Assembly: GCA_003116995.1 (NCBI GenBank)
Contig: BDSL01000124.1
Span: 1-64,000 of the forward strand
DNA: 64,000 nt
Direction of reading: 5' to 3'
DNA from: Yamagishiella unicocca
Taxonomy: Eukaryota > Chlorophyta > Chlorophyceae > Chlamydomonadales > Volvocaceae
The first letter of the stretch is position 1; the number at the start of each line of letters is the position of its first letter. Under the pieces are notes generated by a model. That model made no database searches and was not told where the DNA came from. It worked only from the letters and a program-made list of their open reading frames with translations. Positions 49,061-61,891 of the stretch are shown here, piece by piece. A program made the translations under genes and the position numbers.

Positions 49061-49987
49061 AGGAAACAAAAACCGACCTTGTATTCGCGTTAATAAAGCT
49101 TGCTGAGTTTCATCCGGCGCCAACTCATTGAGTTGACCAGAAAACCTTGAACCGGAGCGAGCGAGGCGCATGTCCCTACCTTTAGGTCTTATGGCTCTTA
49201 CCATGAATGCCGAAGCCCCTTGAAAATTGGCCACGCAACATCTATGCTAAAGCGTATCTAATAGGTGCTACTTTGACCTCCTTGCCACCCTGCGGCCCTC
49301 CTCGCCTCCCCGTACGACCAGCACCGCCACCAGCTTGCACGGCAACATGGCCGCAGTTCCTGGGTCGGTGGCAACCTGGGCAGGCGGATTACGGGTTAGA
49401 TAGATGGGGTGAAATGGCTGGTGGTTGGGTGGGTAGGGGTGGGCTGTAGAGCGGGTCGAGGGGGAGCTTATGGCACCGGTGGTGGCGGCTGTGGAGGTGG
49501 TGGATGGAGGCGGAGGTGGTGGGGAGTGGAGCATCCAGGTGGGGGACGGCCGCATGCATGCCCCTCCCCTAAGTCGCGAAGGGCTCTTGCAAGCGCCCAG
49601 GACACCCACTCCGGCCGCTCAAGCAGGCAAGTCCACACCAGTCAAGCCGCGTGCGTGGCATGCTGCACAGGCAGCTGCTAGCACGTGAACTACCTCAACT
49701 TTCGCCGTAAGGACTGGTTTCCACCAGTGAGGCGCATGCATACGGAAACTAAGGCACATAGCCTTGCTCCGGGGCAATACAGTTATGTTTTAAACCGACC
49801 TGGCGCTCCATCACCTCTGTAACCCCTCTGCGGCTCTGCCCCACCCTGACGCGCCACTCACACCTGTATGTGTCCCCCTGATGGATTTCCTCTCATCGTG
49901 CCCCCCGTTTTGCAGCCCTCCCCTGGTGCGACGCTCGACCTGGCCCCCTGACACCGCACTCACACCTGCCCCCCCTGGGCGCCACGC

Positions 49988-52900
49988 TCACACCTGTCCC
50001 CCCTGACGGGTTTCCTCCCCCGCCTGACACCGCACTCGCACCTGCCCTGCCTTGGCAATGGCCGCTGCTTTACGCAGTGCCGCCCACGCCTTCCCCCGAT
50101 ATGCCAGCTGCCCCGCCATGCCGCCTGCTGCAAGACTGCCCTTGAGTTCCCCGCACACCACAGCGCCAGTGGCGCGCAGGCCCCGCCACCGCATATCCTG
50201 TGAGCCGCAGTCGCTGATGAAAACCGCCTCCTCCGCCAGCGGGTGCTCGAGAAGGTCGGGGTGCCTGCGGTGGAGGGATGGATGGCACAGGGGCCGCCGG
50301 CTGGGGTTGAACACAGCTGTAATAACTGTGGGCTGCACGTGCACCCGGGTGTATGTGCGCTGCATGTGCACCCAGGGGTGGGGTGCACGTGCACCCAGGG
50401 GTGGGTTGCATGCGCACCCGGGTGTGCGCTGCACGTGCACCCAGGGGTGGGTTGCACCAACACGGTGTTTCCCCGCCTTGGACCTGGGCCATCCAGCCGT
50501 GCAGCCAGCCTTGCATCCTGCCTTGGCCCTGGCCCACCCAGCCATGGCCCTGGGCCATCCAGCCTTGGCCCTGGCCCACCCAGCCGCCGGTGCTGAACCT
50601 AACTGACCTTGAACGCAAACCACTTGCCTACAATAACCAAGCAGCCCCAAGCGGCTGCTGACCAGATCAACATATCAGCTCCACATGTACTTATGAATCC
50701 ACTCGTGATATCCATGGCAAGCGCACAGCAGGGGGGAACCTCGGCCAACCTGCCCAGCAGTTGGACCCGCCACCTTCCCCGCCAAGACGTACCAGTTGAG
50801 TTCCGGCAATCGCCGAATGCAGGCCAGCAGCCACTGCGCTGCCACAGCAGGCGGTCCGTCCAGGACCACCGTCATCACCCCGGCCCTCGAACCACCGGCG
50901 ATGCGCCCCTCCGACCCACTGCCACCCACGGTGATGCTGCCAGCACGTGCAGCTGCGACTGCACTTGGGACTCCACCGCCAGCTCCATTTCTGGCTGCTG
51001 CACTTCCGGCTGCACCTCCACCTGTGCTTCCACCATGGCTGCGTGGCAGCGCTACACTGTCCTTCCGCCTAGGTCCTTCCGTCCGGGTGATGCCCGGCTC
51101 TGAAAACCATGCCTGCCAAACACCGCCCCTCCTGTACGCAGGCGCATCTTCACCACTCCAGCCTCCGGGATGCCTCACCCGCTGCAGCTGCGGTGGCTGC
51201 AGCTGCCGCTTGGAGGTGCGACCGCCGCCACCAGTAGTGCCACACGTGCGCATTGCGGGTTCCGTCACTGGGGGGTAGCTGCTGGCGTGCAGGGCCGCCT
51301 CAGTGTGCGGCCAGGCCGCCCAGCTGGCTCCACCACCACAGAAGTCCACAGCGCCCTCGGCCACATACGCGCGGCCACCGTTCAGCGCGCGCTGCAGCTC
51401 CTCCAGCAGCATTTCCTGGAGTACTCCTAGCGCTTGGAGCGTGAGGCGGCAGTCCCAAGCCATGAGCGTGGCTGTGCCCACCACGGTCAGCCGGGCGACT
51501 GTCGCGTGGCCAGTCGTGGGCGCGTCGAACACTCCTGTGAGAGGCGATATGACTTTGGCCTTCCGCAACAGCTGCTCTCGCCGCTGCTGCAGCACCAGGC
51601 GACCGGCCAGATGCCGGCTGACGATCTGCATGGCAAAACACCATGGATATGTTACGGAACGACGTCAAAGTTGGAAGCCCGTCGTATCCTCATGCACAAG
51701 AAAAGTTACAGCAAAATCATCACATTGGGAAGTAAATGCTCTAACCATGCATCCGTGAGGCCTCGTTGGTATTTTATTGTCGCGAATCTTCGAATTCCGG
51801 AACTGATAAGCTGTACCTGGAACAGATGGAGGTCGACCAGACCCTCGTCAAGGCGGTACCGACCCATCCACAGAAATAAGTGCGCGGCCGAGACGGCGCC
51901 CATGCTCTTGACGCGCAGCAGCGAACCCTCGCCGCTCGCACTGATGGCCCCGCTGCCTGCCGCGGGGGCCAGCGCGGCCTTCACGGAGTCAGACAGCAAC
52001 ACCATGCCGCCCTGACCCGCATCCGAAACGGCCTTGGCTACCCGCAGCACCTCGCCGCCGTACTGCATGCGTCCACTGGTGACGTTGCGGCAAACCTCCA
52101 GCTCCGAAAGCGCTCCGCTGTGCAACCCCATTCTCACCCGCAGGCCCCGGAACACCACCCTGGCGTCCTCGAAACGTGCCCCGCCGGCGCCCGTCCCTCC
52201 ACCGCCACCACCACCACCGCCGGCCGGTGTGCCCGGGTGCTGCGGGGCCCGCTCCTCGTCCTCCAGGGGCCGCGCCCCTGACAGGATCCACTGCTGCTGC
52301 AGCACCTCCGAAAAGGTCAAGACGCCACCCGTCGTCGCGGCGGACGGCGGCGGCGTGGGCTGCAGCTCCGACTGTGTCCATGTGCCCCGAGCAGGGGCGT
52401 CCACCACGCTGGTAAGAGAGGTGGCCTCCAGCCGCTGTGGTGAGCCCGGGCTGGGCGATGGCGGCCCGTTGCCGAAGCCCAGGCGCCGCTCCAGGACCAG
52501 CAATGTGGCCGAGCTGGTCGCGCGGCGTACGGCACGGCGTGCACGGCTGATGACGGTGCTCCCCAGCAGCAAGCTGCCACCGTTGACCCGCGAGGTCACC
52601 GCCTCCTGCTGCTCCCGCGGCTGCAGCCGCAGCGAAAGAGGACCTGTGTGGACAGCCGGCGGCGGCGATGGCAGGGACAGAGAGAGGTCCTCCATCCCCG
52701 AGCCGATGAGCAGAGACGGCATCGACGCTGGCGCGGGTGCGGGCATCGGTACCGGGGGCGGTAAAGCCGACGAGAGGGGGGCCCTAGGCGCAGAGCCGCA
52801 CGGTGATGCCGGCGCTGTCATGGAAGGTGGCGACGCCAACGGGGTCCCAGACCCGGGCGGCTGGTGGGGTCGCAGCAGCGGCGCGGGCAAGCACGTCGGC

Positions 52901-55900
52901 AGGGGGCCGAGGGTGGACTGAAGTGCCGCCGAGGAGGGAGGCCGGGTGCTGAAGTGTGTGCCGGCGGGGGGTTCCAGCCACGCATCGCTGAGGGTGGAGG
53001 CGGCCAGGCTGCCCGGAGTCGGCGGCATGTCGGTGTCGCTGACATCTACGTGCGTCCGCGAGGGGCGAGGCAGTGGGATCGTGCAGGCGCTGGCGTCGGA
53101 CTGCTGGCCAGCCCCCTGTGATCCGATGGATATGGATGGATAGGCAGATAGGTAAGAGGACAGATGGATAGGCAGATAGGTAAGAGGACAGATGGATAGG
53201 CAGATAGGTAAGAGGACAGATGGATAGGCAGATATGTAAGAGGACAGATGGATAGGTAGATAGGTAAGAGGACAGATGGATAGGTAGATAGGTAAGAGGA
53301 CAGATGGATAGGTAGATAGGTAAGAGGACAGATGGATAGGTAGATAGGTAAGAGGACAGATGGATAGGCAGATAGGTAAGAGGACAGATGAAAAGGTAGA
53401 GGAATGGGTGGGTGCAGCAGACATGTGGGATGAGGAGCACAGCAGCCAGCAACGGCGAGGAGGACGCAACATAATGGCAACTGCTGACAGCTTGGTGTGT
53501 GAGGCCGTGAGAGCGAGCTTGGGTGCTGTCTGGAGATGAAGGGGGCAGCGGTGTCCACACTCACGGACGGCGCCGCCGAATTCACCTAGCCCAGCCCAGC
53601 CCTTGCGGATCTGCGCATCGAGCGCCCGGGGGGTTACATCGGTCTACATCGGCCTGCATGGGCCTACACACACACCTTGAGCTCCGCTGCCGTCCTGCGG
53701 CACAGCCACCACATAACACCTAGCTACCCAGCGACGGACAACGTGCCTGCCAACACGCCACAAGCGGCGCTCATCCCCGACGCATGTTTCGCCTGCAGTC
53801 CCAAAACACCACGCACGGGCATAGGCACGCACGCACGCCGCGATCGAGGTGCGTGTTGCTCCCGTCTCACCGCGGCGGCCCGCAGCAGCGACCTCGGCGC
53901 AGAGCCCGAGATCTGGTCCATGTTGGAGTGCCAGCTGCTTGGACCCTCCAGGGTCGCAACCGACGCCGGTGTCCAGCGGCCGGCGTCGTGCTCGGCGGAG
54001 CCCCGGGTTAGGCGCCTGAAGCGATCGGCAGGAGCAACGCTGGCGACGGCGATGCCATCGGCGTGCTCCGCCGCCGCCGCCCCAGGGTACAGAATCGACC
54101 TGCTGCTGCCTCCCGCCGCATGGCGGCCCAGCAACGAGGGCAGGCCGGGGGCTGGCTGCTGCCGGCGGTGGCCGGGTCCGGGGCCCACGTAACTGATTAC
54201 CCTGGGCGCCATGTCGAGGAACGGCGTGGGCTGCAGCGCGTTCACCTCTGCGGTGGTGATGGGCCGGTCGGTGCAGGAGGAGCGCGAGCTACCAGCGCCG
54301 GAGGGCAGGTCGTCACTGTCCCGGCCCCAGGCGGCGAGGAACGAGATGGGAGAGCGGTGGGTGGCACCCAGCTGCTTCTTGCCTACGAGGATGTCCAAGG
54401 GGGGCCTGCGGGCAGGGGTTGAGGTTGAGGGGGGATGAAGCACGCACGTGGGCCAGCCGGCCAACCTACCAAGCGACCAACCAGCCGATTGACCGGCGTA
54501 CCTGTACAGCATGAGGACCTCAGCCGTGGGTGTGTTCTCGGGCGCGGGAAGCGGATACAGCAAGCGGCCGTCCTCCTCTTGGGGCAACAGCAGCGGCGGG
54601 AGCAGCAGCGCCAAGGGCCACGGCGCATCCACCAGCGCCTGCGAGCCGCCGCGGCGTTAAGTGTGTTAATGGCCTATCCGAGCGCGCTTCCGTCTCGTGC
54701 TCTATCTGCAGTTGCACCCATGGATGCCCCTACAATTAGGAAAATACATCCCACCTTTCACGTGGGACGGGGCCAATGGAGGGGTGGGCCATACATCCAG
54801 GTGCGTGCGTGCTTCACGGGCCTGCCGCAGGCGCTATGTACGAGCCCTAGAGCGGAGTGAAGCCCCCCAAAGCGCTCCCTGCACCCGGCGCTCCCTGGAC
54901 CCAACTACCCCACCTGTTGCGCCGCCATGCAGAACTGCACTGCGTCCAGGGCATTATGGAAGGCCAGGATGAAGGAGTCGCCCTGGGCACGTGTAGGCGC
55001 ACGTGAATAACAAGAGCGAACACGCAGCATACATAGGAAAGCGGGCCAATGGTTGCACGGCATGCGGCGGCTTGCTTGGGATATGTAAGATGCCTTTTCT
55101 CTTTACCGACGGAGGTGTGCCTGGTAAATGTCTTTTCTCTGAAACGGCGGACGGGCGGCTGCGAGGTACATGCACATGGGGCGGTAGTGTATGTCCACCT
55201 AGCCCAGCCCAGCCCAGCCGCAGCAGCCTACCTCAGTCGCTGACTCGTAGCCCCGATGCAGCAGCACTTTCTGGCGGATGACTCCGTGGTGGATCTTGAG
55301 CCCCAGGTCCATGACGGCGGGCGGCATGCTCTCCCAAAGTTGTGTGGAGTCCTGCGCGTACGTGGTTGTGTGCACACACATGCAGCAGGGTGTCCGAGCA
55401 CGGATACGGGTGCGCGCATGGGTTGGCTGCCCACACGTGTGAGCCGGCAGGGGCGGGGAGGGTTCGTCCGCAACCCGCTTGCGGCCCACCTATCCATCCA
55501 TCCATCCGTCTATCCACCCAATCATCTACCCTGTGTAATACAAGGCTAATATAAGCTGCGGTTGCTCCATGCATGGGAATCCAACAGTCCAGAAGGCGCG
55601 CACCACGGGGCTCGGCGAAGGGAAGTGCAGGGACGAGTGGTTCGACTTGCTACATAGTACTGGCAGCTATGCCTCTGATAAGTAAGGTGCCGCTGCCGGA
55701 CGCGGCACGACACGATACTGACCTCGATGTCGGTCACGCACAGGGTGGTCTGCGGGCCGGGCCCCGGTGGGGCCAAGGGCTCCTCCAGTTGGCGGGCATG
55801 CTGGCGCCTCCGCTGTACGTAGATGAACGCCACAGCACCGGCCGCCAGCAGAAACACGACCCCGCCGCAGGTGATGGCCACGGCGTGAGACCACACCAAG

Positions 55901-58900
55901 CTGGGTCGGCGCCCCCCCGCAGCGCTGACGTCTCGTGGAGCAGGCAGCAGCAGCTGTGAGGTGGACAGTGGCACCGCCGATTGCGGCACCCAGCTGATTG
56001 ACCTGCAAGCACGGGCGGCGCGACGGCAGCAGGCAACTCCACGCCCTTGAAGTCTGGACGGTCGTGGCTGGCGCTGGTGCTTTTAGATGCACGCACGTCT
56101 TGCTTCAATGTGTTCACCGTGGGCACGTTGTACAAACCCAGGTAAGTCAGGAAAGTGTTACAGCCCACGCCCATAAAGGGCGGGTGACTTTGGAGCGAGC
56201 AACGCTGAGCCGGGGGCCGGGGAACAATGCGTGTGGAGGTAGGAGTGGCAAGCGACCGTTGAAGGCCTGCCTGGCTGGTAGCACGAGAGGCGGGCAGCGA
56301 GCGCGCACCCACCGCCTGTACTGGGCTGCAAACACCTCTCTGCTGCCGGTCTCTGCCGCGACGCTGTTCAGCGCGGCCCTCAGGCCAGCCAGGACGGCGG
56401 CCAGCCTGCTGGCACCGGGGTCCGGTGCAACACTGTACGCGATTGCTGCGTCCCGCAGCGCAGCGCTGCACGCAGGTACAGCATGTCGGGTGGGTGGGTA
56501 GGTGGGTGGGTGGGCAGCAGGCGGGGTCAGGTGGCGGGTTGTGCGGGGTGGCGAGCGTGCCATGGTGGACGGCTGAGGTCCAGGGACGGTGGGAAGCAGA
56601 CGTCCAGGTACGGCAATTGGGCGGTGTGTTTTCACGTTTCTTTCCACCTTCAACGCAAGCACGCAAGACCATGTTATCACGGCTGAGCTGCTCACGTTAT
56701 GTTGCTGCCCATCCTGAGCTTCAGGTCGGGGCTGGTGTTGGCGCTGCTGGTGGTGTCGCGGTACACCGACAGGAAGCGCGCCACGTCGCCTGGGTCGTAC
56801 CCGCGGGCCGCCCACAGCGGCACGTTGCGGTCGGACGAATCCTCGCCACGCATGGGCAGCAGCTCTGCAGCGGCCGAGCAGACGAGGGCGCGGCGAGACG
56901 GCGGGGGCCCTCATCCATCAGACGTGTCAATGGACGGAGATGGAGCGGGTGGTGTCCAGGAGGGGCTTCAGCGGGCAGTAGATAGCCTGCACCATGCAGC
57001 TGGATGGCAGCCGTGCGGTCCAACAGCGAGCAGGTGGCCGCATAGCCGTGCAGCTCACAGCTACGTGGATTTGCGGTCGTACAAGCAGGTCCGGATAGGC
57101 AGGCGGACAGGCAGATGAAAAGCAGGACGAACGCACGCACCATTCAGCTCCAGTAGCAATTTCCCGCTAGCGCCCATGATGCTGGCGCTGGCGAGCACTG
57201 AGAACAGCTGGTAGGCGTAGAACTGCGGGTGGAGGGATAAGGGGGCATGTCGCGACAGGGCGGGCGTCGAACCTGGGATATTAGCGGGCGGGTCGAGCGA
57301 GCGGAATGAGACAGAGCAGTTGGCGGTGCGACAAGTGGGCGATGTGCGTGACTGAGCGCAGTAGGGGATGGGAGGAACGGGCAGCAGAGGACAGGGAGCA
57401 CCAGCGGGCGCTGATCGGGAGGCGGGGTTTCAACCGTGCGATGAATGGCCAGCTGCTACCGGCACTGGGCACACACATGCATGTCAGCAGCGATTGCGCC
57501 GGTAGCGATACGACCAACATACACGCACAGGTGTTGCAAGGGGTTTTCGATAGATTAGGGTAAGCACTCTTTCGTTGACTTGGTTGATCGGGTTATCGTC
57601 GTCGCCGTGACTAATCGTACGCACCTGATACTGCACCGGGGACAATCCGTTGAAGATTACGACGGTGCTAGCGAGTGTGGTGGGCCGGTTGATGGGGCGC
57701 AGCTCACCGCCCTGATTGAGTGGATTGGTCGAGGGAGTGCGTACAGGGCCGGATGGATGAAATGGCAGGCGAAGTAAATCACGGGCAAGCGGCGAGCGTC
57801 CCTCCGCCGCTGCCTCGATCGGTGCGGCATTTATTATGGAGCTGCGCTTGACAGACAATGTTATCTTCTTCCTGCGTCTCTTTTAGTGTCCGGCGATGTG
57901 CTCGATGGCACTACCATACGGTCTGGGGCCCACTGGAACAGTTCCTACGACTGCATCGGATGGGTGGGAGATAGAAAGGCCATACGAGGCACACGCCGAG
58001 AACACCCTCCCTCCCTATCCCACCCGTGCTACCGTAACGAACACCCGGCCTCATGACTCAGCAGGCCGCCGCCCGCCCAAGTAGGCAGGCGCGTACCTCT
58101 GTCGCGAAGCCGCTAGCCAGAGGGCAGCGGCGCTGATCGCACGGGACTAGTCGGCCCGTGGCGCGATCCAGGACTTGCGTGGATCCTGGAAGTTGGGCGA
58201 AGCCCATTTGGCCGCGAACCACGGTCAGCTGGGGGCCCCCGACGCTGGCCGCCTGCGGGAGGGTGCCGTGGTTAGGCACACACGAGGCAGGTAGGGGAGG
58301 GTAGGGGACATCGGGACAGGAAGGAAAGCAGGCGGAAGGCATGGCACGCAGGCGAATCTATCTTGGAGCGGTCGTTGGGGACCGTGAGTGGGCAGCAGCT
58401 GATAAGGACCCCCGACCCGCCCTGGCGGCCTCACCTTAAACTGTGCCGCGCCTGCGATGGACATGAGGCACCGCCCCCGAATGAAGTAGTCGACACCGCA
58501 GGCTGCTGCGCCCCCGGCGGCCCCGCCGGTGGCGCCCACAGCAGATAGCCGGCGGAAGATCTGGAGGCATGGATGGATGCGTGGGCGGCCATATGCAGCG
58601 GGGAACGTTGCGCAGCACACGCACGCAGCTGAAGCAGGTTCGAGGAAGCCTGACTGCTGGACAACGTGCGCCGCCACCCAGCGGTCTCCTGGTCGCAAAC
58701 AACACCGTCCCATACAGCAGCCATGCGGCTTCGACGATCGAGAAAGCAGGTGGCAGGAGCGGATGCTGGCCTCAGAGCGAGCCATCATCACCTCAACTGA
58801 AGCCTTCCAGCACACGGGCCCTATGTGTGCTCCTAAACATGCTCGTGCGATGCGCCGACCCCATCCCTGGTAGTGGTAGTATCTGTTACAGTGGGCCCCA

Positions 58901-61891
58901 GACCCCATCCCTCGTGCCGGCGGTGTGTGTGGAGCCGTCATGGCGGCCTGCATGCATGTGTGCGTTTCGATTTCGCCCCACCCTAGGCAAGCTAGCTATG
59001 CCAGATGCCACCCGCACCTTGAGGGCCTCCTCCCCGGCCTGGCTGTCCACAAGCGGCTCCAGGGTGTCGGGGTCCCACAGCAGCCCTTGCGCGGGGCCGT
59101 GTGACTGGACGTAGCTGGCCAGGATGGCCCGGAACAGCAGGTCCTCGGAGCCGCACCCTGCGGGGCAGCAGGCCGCACGCACCAGGCCACCCGTCATTGT
59201 GCACAGCGGCGGCGGCACGTTGCCAAGCGGCTGCAATGAAGAAAGGATACCCCTACGTCTGCAACGCAGCCCAAATGACCACTGCTCGGGTCCGTGTTGG
59301 TGTACAGGGAACGGTAATCGCCCTGCTGTGTGTTTCTCCCGATCCCGTTCCGCACCGCCATGCCCGAAACATGGCCCCTCGCGAGTCCGGCGTCCCTAGC
59401 TCACGCCCCTGCGCGTCTCCCGACATGGCAAAGCCGCCCGGCCCTTTGATTACTTGTCTGCCAGCAGCCAGACATCTGGGACACATACGCCCAGCCAGCC
59501 ACGCCACCTCGCTCACCGACTGGTGGCATGACACACACGCCCATCATGCCGCCGCCTCCTGCTTCTGCGTCGCCCGCCGGCCGGTGATAGCGCTCCGCCA
59601 GGTCAACAAGCTGGTTCCAGGTGTGCGGCACAAGCAGCTGGTCGCGTCGGAACACGTCCAGCCGGTAGAACATGATGACCGGCGCGGGCGCCAGCGGGAG
59701 GCCGTACATGGCCCCGTCGTACGTGGCGGCTGAGGCGCGCAGCGCGGGCAGCAGGTCGCCCCAGTACGGCAGGCGGTCCATGGCCACCAGGTACGACAAG
59801 TCCAGCATCCTGTGCGGCACCTGTACGGGACATGCAGGTGTGGGTATTGCCAGGCAGGCAGGCAGGCAGGCGACGAGACAGGCACGGTGGTGCAGGACGG
59901 GATATATTGGTACAGGGAGCTGGGGAAGGGAGGCGCGGCGTGGTGTCGGTGTGCGAGGCTTGGCTCACCTGGGCTGCGTCGCCGAATGCACTGGCGGACG
60001 TGATGATTGCGTCGTAGCCGGTGGTGGCGGTGGGAGCCGTCGAGTCCAGAAGCAGGTTCCGGAGCTGGGCCGTGAACGAAGCCTGCTGCCCGGGGCGAGC
60101 GAGCACAGGGCGCGTCGGGAGGTCGGCACGCAGCTGCTGCTTTCACTCGTACCGTGCATGCTTGCGTTCGCAACGAGTTGCGTCGTGCCGACTCCGGTTA
60201 GCACCCACGCACGTTCATTGATCTGGAGTTAGTTGAGGTGGGCGACGCCCTTCTCACGCGCATGTAGCTAATGCGATTATGGCGTCAGGCAGCTTGAATT
60301 GGCTCCCGCTCCTCCAGCGTAAGGAAGGCGATGCGCCCACGGTACCTTCCTTATGGCGACGGGGTCGCACTACTGTACGGCCACCCACTCATCAACGTAC
60401 TCAGCTCGGCTGTGTTGGCATCTTTCAGCAGGCCACGCCGCCGCCAGCGGGTAGATAGGGTCCCCCCGCCCTGGTAACGATACGGCGCCGCCCGCCAACC
60501 ACCTCCCGCAAACCACCTCCCGCCAACCACCTCCCGCCAACCACCTCCCGGCACCACGCACGTTGCTTGCTTCCTGGGTGAACCTCGCTGCCTTGCTTGC
60601 TGCTCGCAACAACAACCGTACAAGCCGCAATTGGCTTGTAAAAACCTCGGATGGAGGAGCGAACCCCGTCAACACGATCCGTAGCGAGCACAGCTAGCAG
60701 CAACCCTAGTGCCGCCTCCCGTCGGATCCCTCGCCTCCAGATCCCGCTGGATCCCGGATTCTTACCGAGGACAGCAACTCGAATGCGACCGGCAGCCCGG
60801 TAGCAGCAGGAAACTTGGCGTCCGCCAGCTCGGCCAGCGACTCCGTCAGGCTTGTGTGGGAGGCCACAACCCGCAGCGGCTGCGGATGGACGGGCGGAGG
60901 CACGGAGGAAAACCGTAAATAGCAGGCGCATGGGTGGACGTGCGTGGGAGTGCAATCAAGCAGCGCACAGCGCCCGTTGGTTACCGAGCGCCAGCCGATC
61001 GGGGTCGGGCGGACCGCGGGGACCAACGCGGGCGACCCAGCCGCCGGCGCGAACCCGGCGGTCCTATTCCGAGGGCGTGGGCTACCCACGAAACCTTCGG
61101 CAAGGTGCGGGTCGGACGAGCGCGTGTACGCTGTGTGCGTTGGTTTACTTGCTGCCACCGCGCTGCCCTAGCGGTCTGTGCGGTCGGTAGGGCGAGCTTG
61201 AAAGTCCTTCTGTGCGGTGTCGTGCGGCACACACGCAAGCCGTGCGACCTTCGCAGCGCGCAAGGAAGGCGCTTTGAAGGCGCCAAAGCGGGCTTTGACC
61301 TCCGCTTTGTGAACATGGAGGCCCAGTTGCAGGTGGCGTGCTCTGGAGGGTCTGGTGCCGATTGGAGCCGATCGATTCAAGAAAGCCTACCCGCACGTAC
61401 TCCGGGTCATGCCACACGCAGGCGCGCAGGAGCCCTGTGATTTCCAGTCGTGTGATGATAGGGTCCGTGCTGTTGCGGCTGCGGGAAAGGCACATTCGGG
61501 GGGGGGGGGGTTCTCCATATTTCCTTGTGCGAGGGCGAGGCGCGAAAATACTCCGGGCGTTGGGAAGTTCTACTTAATCGAGCTAATTAATTAATTATCA
61601 TGCAATGCTTATTACTGTTAACTGAACAGAGCGGTAAATGTTGCTTGGCGGCATGTCTGTTTGGCGCCATGATGAGGGCATTTTGGCCCGAAAGTGGGCC
61701 GATCCAGCCCGAATCTATAGTTACATAGGTGCACCTGATTACCTTCCATCTAGCTTCCGTAAAGCCGTCGCGGCGCATGCCACATCAGGGGGGTCTTCAT
61801 AATTGGCCGTTGGTGCCGCAATCAAGTCAGCAGAGCACCAGCCGTCCACCCACAGGAGCCCAACGAGCAACAGCAAAGGGTACGCATTCAT
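49988..61891 (-). CDS. Receptor nucleotidyl cyclase: solute-binding-protein ectodomain, one TM, two class III cyclase modules
   Basis: Predicted membrane receptor making cAMP or cGMP. Signal-peptide exon 61891-61743 (MNAYPLLLLVGLLWVDGWCS). Family 1 solute-binding ectodomain: 60879-60766, 60085-59969, 59820 to about 59545 (LPYWGDLLPALRA, YGLPLAP), 59230-59018, 58560-58435, 58252-58097 (LPGSTQVLDRATG), 57711-57625, 57222-57141, about 56850-56698, about 56480-56330. The TM exon (about 55990-55723) ends in TTLCVTDIE, the start of the cyclase domain. It continues in 55351-55232 (DSTQLWE, GYESATE), 54982-54914 (GDSFILAF), 54638-54502, a linker exon from 54405, and 53115-51817 (RVRMGLHSG, MQYGGEV). 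Exons 51625-50774 and about 50264-49988 carry a second, weaker cyclase module. Most junctions keep phase. The link from the signal exon to the first binding-domain exon does not, so a small exon is probably missing. The N-x3-R transition-state pair of active cyclases is not seen (VLRVAKAV), and the substrate cannot be predicted. Confidence 0.82.
50330..50458. repeat. Five ~24-bp tandem repeats with a GCACGTGCACCC core
   Basis: Units of the form CTGCACGTGCACCCAGGGGT recur five times with small changes. It lies in the intron between the last two cyclase exons. A second short repeat rich in GGCCCTGGCCCACCCAGCC follows at about 50478-50585. Confidence 0.8.
53135..53390. repeat. 28-bp minisatellite, nine copies, next to a splice acceptor
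   Basis: Unit GATGGATAGGCAGATAGGTA followed by AGAGGACA, with a C/T variant position, repeated about nine times. It is intronic and ends some 20 bases upstream (minus-strand sense) of the acceptor at 53116 that starts the big cyclase exon. On the minus strand it gives spurious (LTYLPIHLSSY)n frames. Confidence 0.95.
57865..57935 (+). mobile_element. Diverged retroposon 3' end inside a cyclase intron
   Basis: GTGTCCGGCGATGTGCTCGA and GGTCTGGGGCCCACTGGAAC match the family 3' end with several substitutions. It lies in the intron between exons 58252-58097 and 57711-57625. Confidence 0.6.
58870..58905 (-). mobile_element. Retroposon 3' end scrap inside a cyclase intron
   Basis: Minus strand reads GGTCTGGGGCCCACTGTAAC then AGATACTACCA. 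It matches only the terminal ~25 bp of the family. It lies in the intron between exons 59230-59018 and 58560-58435. Confidence 0.5.
60496..60551. repeat. 14-bp tandem repeat, four copies
   Basis: AACCACCTCCCGCC repeated four times with one variant. It lies in the intron between the first two binding-domain exons of the cyclase gene. Confidence 0.8.

Larger units (their letters stand above)
47867..49987. other. Gene-free stretch with small remnants
   Basis: Apart from a possible leucine-rich-repeat scrap near 48.2 kb and a retroposon 3' end near 49.0 kb, nothing is recognisable. The part 49470-49690 encodes Gly-rich frames without family signal. 49860-50030 is a C-rich stretch with repeated CTCACACCTG. 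Confidence 0.45.

Noticed and set aside
52034..52921. 295-codon plus-strand frame
   Set aside because: Antisense shadow of the large cyclase exon (51817-53115), which has recognisable cyclase motifs.
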